From an uncultured Bartonella sp. (GTDB lineage: Bacteria; Pseudomonadota; Alphaproteobacteria; Rhizobiales; Rhizobiaceae), in NCBI GenBank assembly GCA_946478665.1, contig CAMLCZ010000004.1, positions 1 through 64,000 on the forward strand: a stretch of 64,000 nucleotides of DNA, given 5' to 3'. The notes below the pieces were generated by a model that saw only the letters and a program-made list of their open reading frames with translations, made no database searches and was not told where the DNA came from. Below, one piece after another: positions 29,847-38,159 of this stretch (position 1 is its first letter; each line of letters starts with the position of its first letter). Position numbers and translations under genes: made by a program.

Positions 29847-30802
29847 TTACTGAAACGTCTGACAATCTTGCTAGTGTTGTTCGGTATAATCTTTCTCGAT
29901 GGGGATTATCCGAACCAGCTCATATCGAGCTTCTGACAATTTCAGAAAATGCAACATTTCTGGTTGAAGATCATGAAGAGCGAAGAGTTGTAAGAGTTTA
30001 TCGCTCAAATTATCATAGTGATGCTGAGATAACTTCAGAGCTTTTGTGGCTACAAGCTATTGAGCAGTCGGCTATTGTTACAGTTCCACATCTGTTTACA
30101 ACGCTATCTGGTGAATTGTTTATTTCTTCTAACAATTTCAGGCTTGCCTGTTTTTCTTTTATGGATGGGCTAGAACCAAAAATTGACAGCAATCTTGCTC
30201 ATTGGTTTTTTGAATTAGGAAGAATTTCAGCAGGATTACATCGCCAGTCGTTAAGTTGGCATAAGCCAGACAATTTTGTAAGAAAACATTGGACTTATGA
30301 AACAATGGTAGGGCCCAATGCATATTGGGGAGACTGGCGTTGTGCTTATGGTTTATCGGATGACGACCGTAAATTGTTGGAGGCTTGTGACGCCGCATTG
30401 AAATCAGTTACCGCGCATTTTCCACATGATGATATCAATTATGGTCTTATCCATGGTGATTTGCGTTTGGCGAATCTTCTCGTTAATGGCGATCATCTCA
30501 CAGCGATAGATTTTGATGATTGTGGCTTCTCTTGGCGCGGACTTGATTTAGCCAATTCACTAAGTTTCATTGAAGATGATCCGTCTGTGCCTGAACTTAT
30601 TGAAGCATGGTTTCAAGGTTATCAGGAAGTTATGCCTGTAACGCTTTTTATGCGGGAAACAATAGCACATTTTATTATGATGCGTCGTATGCAGCTTACC
30701 GCGTGGTTGGCTAGTCATGCGAATGTGCCGACCGCTCAAAAACTGGGAAAAAGCTTTGCAAAAGGAACTGTTAAATTGGCTCAGAAATATCTGACGATAT
30801 GA
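29843..30802 (+). CDS. APH-fold small-molecule kinase, substrate unknown
   Basis: A 319-residue phosphotransferase of the aminoglycoside-phosphotransferase/SrkA superfamily. The catalytic loop is LIHGDLRLANLL and the metal-binding Asp lies in TAIDFDDCGFSWRGLDLA. The start is ATG 29843 in an ATGA overlap with metW; a 51-bp upstream extension inside metW is rejected. The superfamily includes homoserine kinase ThrB and the stress kinase SrkA, so coupling to metXW makes a role in amino-acid metabolism possible, but no substrate can be read. Its last 32 bp overlap the 3' end of modC on the other strand. Confidence 0.8.
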   Translation: MITETSDNLASVVRYNLSRWGLSEPAHIELLTISENATFLVEDHEERRVVRVYRSNYHSDAEITSELLWLQAIEQSAIVTVPHLFTTLSGELFISSNNFRLACFSFMDGLEPKIDSNLAHWFFELGRISAGLHRQSLSWHKPDNFVRKHWTYETMVGPNAYWGDWRCAYGLSDDDRKLLEACDAALKSVTAHFPHDDINYGLIHGDLRLANLLVNGDHLTAIDFDDCGFSWRGLDLANSLSFIEDDPSVPELIEAWFQGYQEVMPVTLFMRETIAHFIMMRRMQLTAWLASHANVPTAQKLGKSFAKGTVKLAQKYLTI

Positions 30803-31892
30803 AAGTATTCTTTTGTTCAATCATCGCGACACCTTTAATTTGAGTATAAACTTTCATACCATCTTGCAGTCCAAGTTTCTGCCATGAATATTGTGTCAAA
30901 CGAGAGAGAAAATGTACTCCTTTTCCCTCAAATCCAAGTTCCAATTTTGCTAGTACTTCATGTGTGCCTTTTGTGCGTGCGGTTATGATCCGCGCGGGCA
31001 TAACGTTGAGAATTGAGCTCATTAGGGGTTTTTCAGTCGCCAAACTTACATCATTGGCCGCAATGCGAATGCGCATTTTTTGACCAACTGCTTTTTCATC
31101 GGAAGGCGCAACAAATGTTCCACCAGCAACATTTATATGAAGTAGCCCGGCGTCTTTATCATATAAATATACAACACCATCTAGGCTAACAGCGGCTTCG
31201 CGTGCATTAGCAAGTGGGAGATCAGGGTTAGCTTGTATTTCATCCAATGGACCGGCAGCAATAACCCGTCCCTTATCCATTAATACAAGGTAATCCGCTA
31301 GTCTTTCAACTTCATAAATGTCATGGGTTATATATATAATCGGCAGACTTAACCGATCGCGTAATCTGATCAAAAATGGCAGAATTTCATCACGAGAACG
31401 TTTGTCGAGTGCAGAAAGCGGTTCATCCATCATGAGTATGTGGGGCTTTGATAATAATGCCCGACCGATTGCGACGCGTTGGCGTTCTCCGCCTGATAAA
31501 TTTTGCGGTGCACGATCGATAAGATGAGAAATATTGAGAAATTCAATAACCTCTTCAAAGGATGGTGAAAGATCCTTTGTGTTTTTCGGCATGCCGAATA
31601 TCAGGTTTTTGCGTACCGATAAATGAGGAAAAAGACTTGCTTCCTGAAACACATATCCTAATGGGCGTTTATGGACAGGGATAAATTTATTCTCATCTTG
31701 CCAAACATCCGTTCCAATGGAAACTTTTCCATTCAAATGATTTAAACCGGCGATGGCGCGCAATATGCTGGTTTTACCACAACCTGATGGACCATAAAGA
31801 GCAGTGACTCCATGTGATGGTGCGGTAAAGGAGCAATCAATTGAGAAATTGCCGAGCATACCGTTAAGTGCAATATCAATGCTTCCGCTCAT
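30771..31892 (-). CDS. modC: Molybdate ABC transporter ATP-binding protein
   Basis: A 373-residue ATPase: Walker A GPSGCGKTS, signature LSGGERQRVAIGRALL, Walker B ILMMDEPLSALD, then a C-terminal molybdopterin/TOBE-type domain (about 290-360). It energises molybdate import with ModB and ModA. ATGA overlap with modB. Last gene of modEABC; the 3' end overlaps the convergent kinase gene by 32 bp and no terminator is seen there. Confidence 0.94.
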   Translation of the reverse strand: MSGSIDIALNGMLGNFSIDCSFTAPSHGVTALYGPSGCGKTSILRAIAGLNHLNGKVSIGTDVWQDENKFIPVHKRPLGYVFQEASLFPHLSVRKNLIFGMPKNTKDLSPSFEEVIEFLNISHLIDRAPQNLSGGERQRVAIGRALLSKPHILMMDEPLSALDKRSRDEILPFLIRLRDRLSLPIIYITHDIYEVERLADYLVLMDKGRVIAAGPLDEIQANPDLPLANAREAAVSLDGVVYLYDKDAGLLHINVAGGTFVAPSDEKAVGQKMRIRIAANDVSLATEKPLMSSILNVMPARIITARTKGTHEVLAKLELGFEGKGVHFLSRLTQYSWQKLGLQDGMKVYTQIKGVAMIEQKNTFISSDISEPI

Positions 31893-32575
31893 AGCGCCCT
31901 TGCTCGCATATATTTTTGTAATAGCGCAACCATAAGAATAATTAGAAAAGAAAATACGACCATTATCAATGATAAAATATTGGCTTCATGCATTTGACCA
32001 GCTTCAACATATCCCATGATCGTTGTGGAAATAACGGCCGTTTTGCCTGGCAAATTTCCACCTATCATTTGCACGACGCCAAATTCACCCACTGTATGAG
32101 CAAATCCTAAAACGGCTGCTGTCATAAAGCCGGGGCTAGCAATAGGTAAAGCAACTTTCCAAAATGATTTCCATGGTGAAGCGCGTAATGTTGCTGCGAC
32201 TTCCATGGGACGTTTTCCCATTGCTTCAAAAGAATTGCGGATTGGTTGCACAACAAAGGGAAGTGAATAAATGACTGAACCAATTACCAGTCCTTCAAAT
32301 GTAAAAGCAAACTTATCGACGCCAAACCAAGGACCAATAAAACCTCCTGGACCATTGGGGCCTAATAAAACAAGTAGGTAAAACCCTAAAACTGTCGGGG
32401 GCAAAACAAGAGGAATGGATATAAAGGAGGCTACAATTTCTTTAAAGTAAGATTGCGAGCGTGCCAGCCAAAGCGCAATTGGCGTGCCGATAAGCATGAG
32501 AAAACATGTCGTAACGGATGCCAATTGTGCTGTTAGCGTAATTGCTGTCCATGTCTGGGCAGAAAGAAGTGTCAT
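31889..32575 (-). CDS. modB: Molybdate ABC transporter permease
   Basis: A 228-residue inner-membrane permease of five to six helices. The family segment LPLVLPPTVLGFYLL-like region (SIPLVLPPTVLGFYLLVLLG) and the EAA loop (ATLRASPWKSFWKVALPIASPG), which contacts ModC, are both present. Start is 2 nt after the modA stop. Confidence 0.94.
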   Translation of the reverse strand: MTLLSAQTWTAITLTAQLASVTTCFLMLIGTPIALWLARSQSYFKEIVASFISIPLVLPPTVLGFYLLVLLGPNGPGGFIGPWFGVDKFAFTFEGLVIGSVIYSLPFVVQPIRNSFEAMGKRPMEVAATLRASPWKSFWKVALPIASPGFMTAAVLGFAHTVGEFGVVQMIGGNLPGKTAVISTTIMGYVEAGQMHEANILSLIMVVFSFLIILMVALLQKYMRARAL

Positions 32576-32577
32576 GC

Positions 32578-33330
32578 TTATTGCTTTACCTCTGGCAATG
32601 CATAACCGTACTTTTTAATGATTGTAGCTGCTTCAGGACCCTTTAGAAAATCTATAAAGGCTTTTGCTGCTTCATTATTTTCGCCGGTCTTCAAAAGCAC
32701 GGCATCTTGACGGATCGGGTTATAATAATCTTGTGGTACGATCCATTTTGAGCCACCTTTTTCATTAATAATCTGTGACAGAGCAACAAATCCAATTTCT
32801 GCATTGCCAGTTTTAACGAATTGATAGGCTTGTGAAATGTTCTGCCCTTCAACAAGTTTATCTTTTACCTTGTCATGAACTTTTAATGCGTCCAGTGTTT
32901 CGACAGATGCCTTTCCATAAGGGGCAGCATCAGGGTTGCAATAAGAAATATGGCTAATAGTTGTATCTGTTAATGTTTCCGGTCCTTTAACAAGACCTTC
33001 TTTTGTACTCCACAACACAAGTGTGCCAATAGCATAGGTAAATTCAGTTCCTTTTACTGCATATCCCTCTTCAACGGCTTTGGTCGGGCGAGCTGTATCA
33101 GCCGCTAGGAATACTTCAAAAGGGGCGCCATTTTTGATCTGATTATAAAAGTTTCCAGTAGCACCAAAAGAAAGTGTCGCTGTATGACCTGTCTTGGCTT
33201 TGAATTGTTCAGCAATTTCTTTAACAGGTTCGGTAAAGTTGGCAGCAACTGCAACAACAGTTTCTCCAGCTTGTGCCCAAGCAACACTGGCAAGTAAAAT
33301 ACCGGTTAAAAGTGCAAGTTTCGTTTTCAT
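32578..33330 (-). CDS. modA: Molybdate-binding periplasmic protein
   Basis: A 250-residue substrate-binding protein with a signal peptide (about 1-21, cleavage after AQA) and the ModA features VAVAANFTEPVKEIAEQF, LSFGATGNFYNQIKNGAPFEVFLAAD. It captures molybdate or tungstate in the periplasm and delivers it to ModBC. Lies 11 nt after modE. Confidence 0.95.
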   Translation of the reverse strand: MKTKLALLTGILLASVAWAQAGETVVAVAANFTEPVKEIAEQFKAKTGHTATLSFGATGNFYNQIKNGAPFEVFLAADTARPTKAVEEGYAVKGTEFTYAIGTLVLWSTKEGLVKGPETLTDTTISHISYCNPDAAPYGKASVETLDALKVHDKVKDKLVEGQNISQAYQFVKTGNAEIGFVALSQIINEKGGSKWIVPQDYYNPIRQDAVLLKTGENNEAAKAFIDFLKGPEAATIIKKYGYALPEVKQ

Positions 33331-33341
33331 TGCAACTCTCC

Positions 33342-34133
33342 TTAGCTGGTGGCAATAATTATGTTTTCAGCATCAAATGACGCAATAACTGGCATGTCGG
33401 CTTTAAGTTGTTTGACAACAGCGTCATTCGGACGAGCCGTCGCTACCAGCGTTTTGCCGGCATCAATTTCAATAACAAGTTCAACGCTTGCTTCACCCGT
33501 GTTGATGGCGCGTAAAACACCTTCGATATGATTTATTTTGTTTGGTAATTTTTTATCGGTCTTAGGGGCAACTTTAACAAAGGTCGCTTTAATTAATGCT
33601 GCAACCTGTCGATGTTTAACAAGTCCCAATCGCTCAACACTTTTTGCCGTAATTTCAGCCTGAATTGAGACATTATCGGAAATGCGGATATCTACAAAAG
33701 CTGCCGGTGATTCGATCGTGATAGCTTGGACGTGACCAGAAAGTACATTGCGAGCCGAGGTTTTCATCATAAACCCATGAAGAAGTCCGGTTGAACTTAA
33801 TCCAATATCGGAAAGATCGTTAGAGGCATTTTGTATCATGGTTGCGAGGCCAGCTTCCAATTGATGGAAGGTCTCAATAAGCTTTAGCGCCTGAGGCGTT
33901 AGGACTGCACCACCACCGCTCCGTCCTCCAGCTTTTTTTTCTAGTAAGGGCTTTGCAACCAGGTTCTGCATTGCATCAAGTGCATCCCATGCTGCTTTAT
34001 AACTTAATCCAACAGCGCGTGCAGCTGCCGATATTGACCCCTCTCGGCCAACGGCTTCAAGCAATTTTATCCGTTCGCGGCCAACAGAACCAATATGTTC
34101 TTGGCTTAAAGCAATTGTTGCAGTGACGGCCAT
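33342..34133 (-). CDS. modE: ModE molybdate-responsive regulator
   Basis: A 263-residue ModE: N-terminal LysR-like winged helix (RIKLLEAVGREGSISAAARAVGLSYKAAWDALDAM, with the KKAGGRSGGGAVLT wing) and tandem C-terminal Mop/TOBE domains (about 125-262; repeats of SARNVLSG and INTGEASVEL type) that bind molybdate. It normally represses mod genes when molybdate is plentiful. A matching Mo-box lies just upstream, so it likely autoregulates the whole modEABC operon. Confidence 0.93.
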   Translation of the reverse strand: MAVTATIALSQEHIGSVGRERIKLLEAVGREGSISAAARAVGLSYKAAWDALDAMQNLVAKPLLEKKAGGRSGGGAVLTPQALKLIETFHQLEAGLATMIQNASNDLSDIGLSSTGLLHGFMMKTSARNVLSGHVQAITIESPAAFVDIRISDNVSIQAEITAKSVERLGLVKHRQVAALIKATFVKVAPKTDKKLPNKINHIEGVLRAINTGEASVELVIEIDAGKTLVATARPNDAVVKQLKADMPVIASFDAENIIIATS

Positions 34134-34149
34134 ATTTCATTTCCTTTAT

Positions 34150-34175
34150 ATTATGTAGTTTAACTATATAACGAT
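34150..34175 (-). promoter_or_regulatory. Mo-box (ModE operator) upstream of modE
   Basis: Near-perfect palindrome: on the minus strand GTTATATAGTT-A-AACTACATAAT, 11-bp arms with two mismatches. The left half, read ATCGTTATATA, equals the half-site of the known ModE consensus (ATCGYTATATA ... TATATAACGAT). It ends 17 nt before the modE ATG, next to the ribosome-binding site AAAGGA. Confidence 0.8.
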
Positions 34176-34522
34176 CGGATAGAAAGCAAGAATTAATGAC
34201 ATAAAATTTCCTGATCCATTGCCAAGGTGAAAGTTGAATTGCATGGCTTGCGTTAAATTTTTAGCAATTTCATGGCTGTTTTCGTACCAAGGTAACAGCG
34301 AATTAATGACGAATTTTCCTATTTTTCAAAAGAAAATAGCGATTATAGAGCGTTAACCTATCATCGATAACTGGTGTTACAAAACAAAGTTATAAAGGCT
34401 TTATGTGAACTATTGCTGTGTTTTAAAAACTGCCGTAATTTACAGAGAACTTATTAGGTTATTTGTTGTTGCTGATACGAGAAACTAAAATAAGACGGAT
34501 AATAGACAAGAGGTAAAAAACA
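34176..34522. other. Intergenic region between modE and dat
   Basis: About 350 bases without a gene. It should hold the promoters of modE and dat. An 11-bp direct repeat GAATTAATGAC occurs at 34190-34200 and 34300-34310, each followed within a few bases by TTTCCT. The dat ribosome-binding site AAGAGG is at about 34508-34513. Nothing else is assigned. Confidence 0.6.
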
Positions 34523-35371
34523 ATGGCACGCACCGTTTATGTCAACGGCGAATGGCTGGACGAAACAGCTGCTAAGATTTCAATTTTTGATCGGTCGGTC
34601 ATGTTTGCCGATTCAATTTATGAAGTGACATCTTTTTTTGACGAAAAATTTCTGGATTTTGATGGACATATCCAACGATTAAAAAACTCCCTTCATGCGA
34701 TCAATATCGATTTCAATGTCGATAGAGATGAGTTTTTAACGCTTCACCGCGAACTTATTAAGCGTAATAATCTCAAGGATGGAACGGTTTATCTCCAAGT
34801 TTCACGTGGCAGTGGTGATCGTAATTTTGTTTATGATAACAAAGATTATAAACCTATCCTTTTTATGTTTACCCAGACAGGTATTGTTAAAAACCTGCAC
34901 ACTATTCCGCAGCTGAAAATGATTTCTGTGAAAGAAGGGCGCTGGTGTCGTCGTGATATTAAAACAACACAACTTCTTTATTCATCACTGACAAAAACAC
35001 GCGCTCATGATGATGGGGTTAATGATGCTGTATATGTAGAAGATGGCTATCTCACAGAAGCAACGTCTTCAAATTTCTTTATCGTGGACAAAAATGGCAC
35101 TGTTATTACACGTCAGCTTGACCATGCAATTTTGCCAGGCATAACCCGTGCTACAATACTCGACATTGCACGGAAACATGACATAGCTGTTGAAGAGCGG
35201 TTATTTTCCTTGGAAGAAACTTACGCTGCAAGTGAAGCATTCATTACATCGACTACCAATTTCGCCGCACCTGTTATCAATCTTGATGGACGGGCAATTG
35301 GTGATGGTAAGCCGGGAAAAACAACATTGCGCTTGCGTGAACTATATCTTGAGCACGTTAAGCGGATCTAA
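34523..35371 (+). CDS. dat: D-amino-acid aminotransferase (fold-type IV)
   Basis: A 282-residue fold-type IV PLP enzyme. The PLP lysine is K147 in WCRRDIKTTQLL, close to the position in Bacillus D-amino-acid aminotransferase; LTEATSSNFFIVD and ILPGITRATIL bind the cofactor phosphate. It exchanges amino groups between D-amino acids and keto acids, for example making D-glutamate or D-alanine for cell-wall use. A branched-chain aminotransferase-like or aminodeoxychorismate lyase role is less likely from the pattern. Its stop is only 2 bp from the stop of the convergent holA. Confidence 0.83.
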   Translation: MARTVYVNGEWLDETAAKISIFDRSVMFADSIYEVTSFFDEKFLDFDGHIQRLKNSLHAINIDFNVDRDEFLTLHRELIKRNNLKDGTVYLQVSRGSGDRNFVYDNKDYKPILFMFTQTGIVKNLHTIPQLKMISVKEGRWCRRDIKTTQLLYSSLTKTRAHDDGVNDAVYVEDGYLTEATSSNFFIVDKNGTVITRQLDHAILPGITRATILDIARKHDIAVEERLFSLEETYAASEAFITSTTNFAAPVINLDGRAIGDGKPGKTTLRLRELYLEHVKRI

Positions 35372-35373
35372 TT

Positions 35374-36414
35374 TCAACCACGCTGGCGCTTTGCTATAAC
35401 AGTGAGTGCCAGCAATGCTTGCCTAATAATTGCTTCTGATAATGAAGCATTTTGGCGACTTTCCAGAACTGCTCTCTGCAATCTTTCCATAGCTTGGGAA
35501 ATCTGTGAAGATGACCAATTGCTAACAGCTTGTTCCATTATTTTTTGACGGCGGAAAAAAATGGGTGGTCGGGCTGAAGCAACAGCTGAAGATGCTGTTT
35601 TATTTTCATTCTCAACGAGATTTCTTAAAAGTTGTAATTGTTGAAATTGCCGTTGGGCGGCGCTTAAAATCAAGAATAATGCACTACCTGTGGCAACTTG
35701 ACGGTCGAAACGATTATTGAACCCCACCATATCGCCCATCAAAATAGCATCGATAATCTCGTCATAGTTTAACGCACTAACATCACTGACAACTTCTTTA
35801 ACGTCTTCAATGCTAATTTCACCTTTATGGAGTGCATAAAGACATAATTTTTCCAATTCGCTACGTGATATTAGCCTATCACCGCCCAAGCTATCTCTAA
35901 GCCATTTACGGGCATCAAGCGAGATTGTGAGTTTATAATCGCCTAAAACCTGATCGATCAGCCCCTCTAACGCACGTGCATCATCCGCAAAACATGGCAA
36001 TGCCATCGCTGTTGAGGCTGTCTCAATGGCTGAGCGCAGACCTGAGCCTTTTTTGAGATCTCCGGCTTCAATCAGCAGGTAGGCTTGCTCAGGTGGTGCT
36101 TTGACCAATTGCCGGATGACATCAACCAAATTTTTCTGGTTTCCAACATTCCGTATCCATATGAGGCGCTCCCCACCAAAAAGTGAGATTGTGTGCGCTT
36201 CATCAGCCAAACGAGTAGGGTCACGGTCAAGTTCACTGGCTTCAAGACGTATATTGGAAAATGGGTCGTCCAATTTAACGCCCGTTAATTTCGCAAATGC
36301 AGCAGCTCTTTCAGACACAAGACCTTTATCAGGACCGTAAATAAGAACAATAGGGTACTGCTTTTGCAGTCGTCCTAAAAATCCATCAACTTCATGTGCT
36401 TTTTTTTGCGCCAA
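35374..36414 (-). CDS. holA: DNA polymerase III delta subunit
   Basis: A 346-residue HolA: clamp-loader subunit that opens the beta ring. The N-terminus MAQKKAHEVDGFL and IVLIYGPDKGLVSERAAAF match alphaproteobacterial HolA. The only sensible start is a TTG at 36412-36414, because no in-frame Met occurs in the first 120 residues. There is no good Shine-Dalgarno and the stop of the upstream ABC ATPase is 4 nt away, so translation probably re-initiates from that gene. The more common neighbours (leuS-lptE) are absent. Confidence 0.9.
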   Translation of the reverse strand: MAQKKAHEVDGFLGRLQKQYPIVLIYGPDKGLVSERAAAFAKLTGVKLDDPFSNIRLEASELDRDPTRLADEAHTISLFGGERLIWIRNVGNQKNLVDVIRQLVKAPPEQAYLLIEAGDLKKGSGLRSAIETASTAMALPCFADDARALEGLIDQVLGDYKLTISLDARKWLRDSLGGDRLISRSELEKLCLYALHKGEISIEDVKEVVSDVSALNYDEIIDAILMGDMVGFNNRFDRQVATGSALFLILSAAQRQFQQLQLLRNLVENENKTASSAVASARPPIFFRRQKIMEQAVSNWSSSQISQAMERLQRAVLESRQNASLSEAIIRQALLALTVIAKRQRG

Positions 36415-36418
36415 TATA

Positions 36419-37213
36419 TTAGTCCATCAGCAATTTGTCATCGTCGAGTGCTTCGCCTCGGACTTTTTGAAACATATCGATAAGATCACCTACATCAAGG
36501 CCTCTGCGCTTTTCTGCATGCACATCAAGCACAATTTTGCCGCCATGCAACATGAAAGTGCGTTCTCCATAATCCAATGCTTGCCGCATGGAATGCGTCA
36601 CCATGAGTGTTGTTAACTTATTTTTTCTGATAACCTTTTCAGTGAGCTTCATCACAAAGTCGGCCATACCGGGGTCGAGGGCTGCTGTATGTTCATCCAA
36701 AAGTAAAACATCAGCATCTGACAATGTTGCCATAACCAGAGATACAGCCTGACGTTGTCCTCCGGATAAACTATCCATGCGATTGTGAATACGGTTTTCT
36801 AATCCCAGCCCCAATTCGGCAATACGGTGTCGAAATATTTCCCGATTCTCGCGTGTAAGTGCAGATGTTAAGCCCCGTCTTTTTCCACGACAAGCAGCCA
36901 ATGCCAAATTTTCTTCTATGGTAAGAGAGCCACAACTCCCTGCAAGAGGATCTTGAAATACGCGAGCAATCATTTTCGCCCGATCAGCGGTTGATTTGCG
37001 CGAAACATCAACACCATTGATAATGACTTTTCCTTCGTTTGGTAAAATATCACCAGCAAGAACACCAAGCATTGTCGATTTTCCTGCACCATTTGAACCT
37101 ATTACGGTAACAAAGCTGCCTCGCTCGATTTTCAGGTTAAGGTCTATCAATGCCTGTTTTTCTAATGGTGTGCCTTGTTTGAAAGTTACCCCGATATGGT
37201 CAAGCTCAATCAT
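36419..37213 (-). CDS. ABC importer ATP-binding protein (TrpXYZ-like system)
   Basis: A 264-residue ABC ATPase: Walker A GSNGAGKST, signature LSGGQRQAVSLVMA, Walker B DVLLLDEHTAALD. The start at ATG 37213 lies inside the last 8 nt of the permease gene; an upstream extension to 37246 is rejected. With the permease and binding protein it forms an importer of the PF04392-type binding-protein group. Related systems have been linked to tryptophan or nucleoside-like substrates, but the cargo is unknown here. Confidence 0.88.
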   Translation of the reverse strand: MIELDHIGVTFKQGTPLEKQALIDLNLKIERGSFVTVIGSNGAGKSTMLGVLAGDILPNEGKVIINGVDVSRKSTADRAKMIARVFQDPLAGSCGSLTIEENLALAACRGKRRGLTSALTRENREIFRHRIAELGLGLENRIHNRMDSLSGGQRQAVSLVMATLSDADVLLLDEHTAALDPGMADFVMKLTEKVIRKNKLTTLMVTHSMRQALDYGERTFMLHGGKIVLDVHAEKRRGLDVGDLIDMFQKVRGEALDDDKLLMD

Positions 37214-38102
37214 GTTTTTTCGCCCCAAAATAACGTGGTACAACAAGGGTCAACACGACCAGCAATGCAGTGATAAACTGTAAGTCGGTTGATGTATCAA
37301 TACCTAGGCTGCTACCTTCAAAAGCAAATTGTACTGCGACGCGGTATAGTACCGACCCAATGACACAGCTTAGGATAATGAAGAACAGCTTTCTTGTGCG
37401 GAATAGTGTTTCACCGATGATGACAGCCGCTAACCCAAAGACGATCGTACCTGCGCCACCGGTAATATCAGTTGCAATAGCGGTCTGAATATAAAGTGAA
37501 CCACCAAGAGCAACTAACCCATTGGATAGCCCCATACCAAAATAAATCAGGCGATCTGTTTTTATGCCTTGCGCTTTGGCCATGCGAGGATTGATACCTG
37601 TTGCCCGCATGGCAAGACCTGTTTGGCTTTCAAGAAAACGCCAAATAAGGAATGCGACAACGAGAACAATGATACCAATGAATATGGGGCGTACTGCCAT
37701 ATCAGGTAAACCAAATATACCGTAAAATGGTGTAAGTGCAGTATCTGCAACCCCTAAATTGACATTTGAAACACCCATGATGCCCATAATGCGCAGGTTG
37801 ACTGTGTAAAGGGCAGACATTGTCAAAATAGATGCAAGAAGATTAAGGATACCAAATTTTAGATTTAAGAGTGCAGTAACCAGTCCAGCAAGCATACCAG
37901 CACATAGGGCTGATAACATTGCCAACCAAGGATTTACGCCACAAAGTATCATTACACCACAAACGGTGGAGCCTAGAAGAAATGAGCCATCAACGGTCAA
38001 ATCCGGAAAATCAAGGATTCTAAATGATAGATAAACACCGATAGCAACGAAGGCATAAACCAGCCCAAGCTCGACCGCACCGGTAAAAGCAAACATACTC
38101 AT
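37206..38102 (-). CDS. ABC importer permease (LivH-like, TrpXYZ-like system)
   Basis: A 298-residue permease with about eight to nine helices of the BPD_transp_2 family (FPDLTVDGSFLLGS, LNLKFGILNLLASILTMSALYTVNLRIMG split by helices; GVALGGSLY-like VALGGSLYIQ loop). Partner of the adjacent ATPase and binding protein. Overlaps the ATPase start by 8 nt. Confidence 0.88.
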   Translation of the reverse strand: MSMFAFTGAVELGLVYAFVAIGVYLSFRILDFPDLTVDGSFLLGSTVCGVMILCGVNPWLAMLSALCAGMLAGLVTALLNLKFGILNLLASILTMSALYTVNLRIMGIMGVSNVNLGVADTALTPFYGIFGLPDMAVRPIFIGIIVLVVAFLIWRFLESQTGLAMRATGINPRMAKAQGIKTDRLIYFGMGLSNGLVALGGSLYIQTAIATDITGGAGTIVFGLAAVIIGETLFRTRKLFFIILSCVIGSVLYRVAVQFAFEGSSLGIDTSTDLQFITALLVVLTLVVPRYFGAKKHD

Positions 38103-38159
38103 CCGGCAAGTGTCCTGTTTGTAACGCTGTGGTTGACAATGATTTTCACTTTTTCATCC

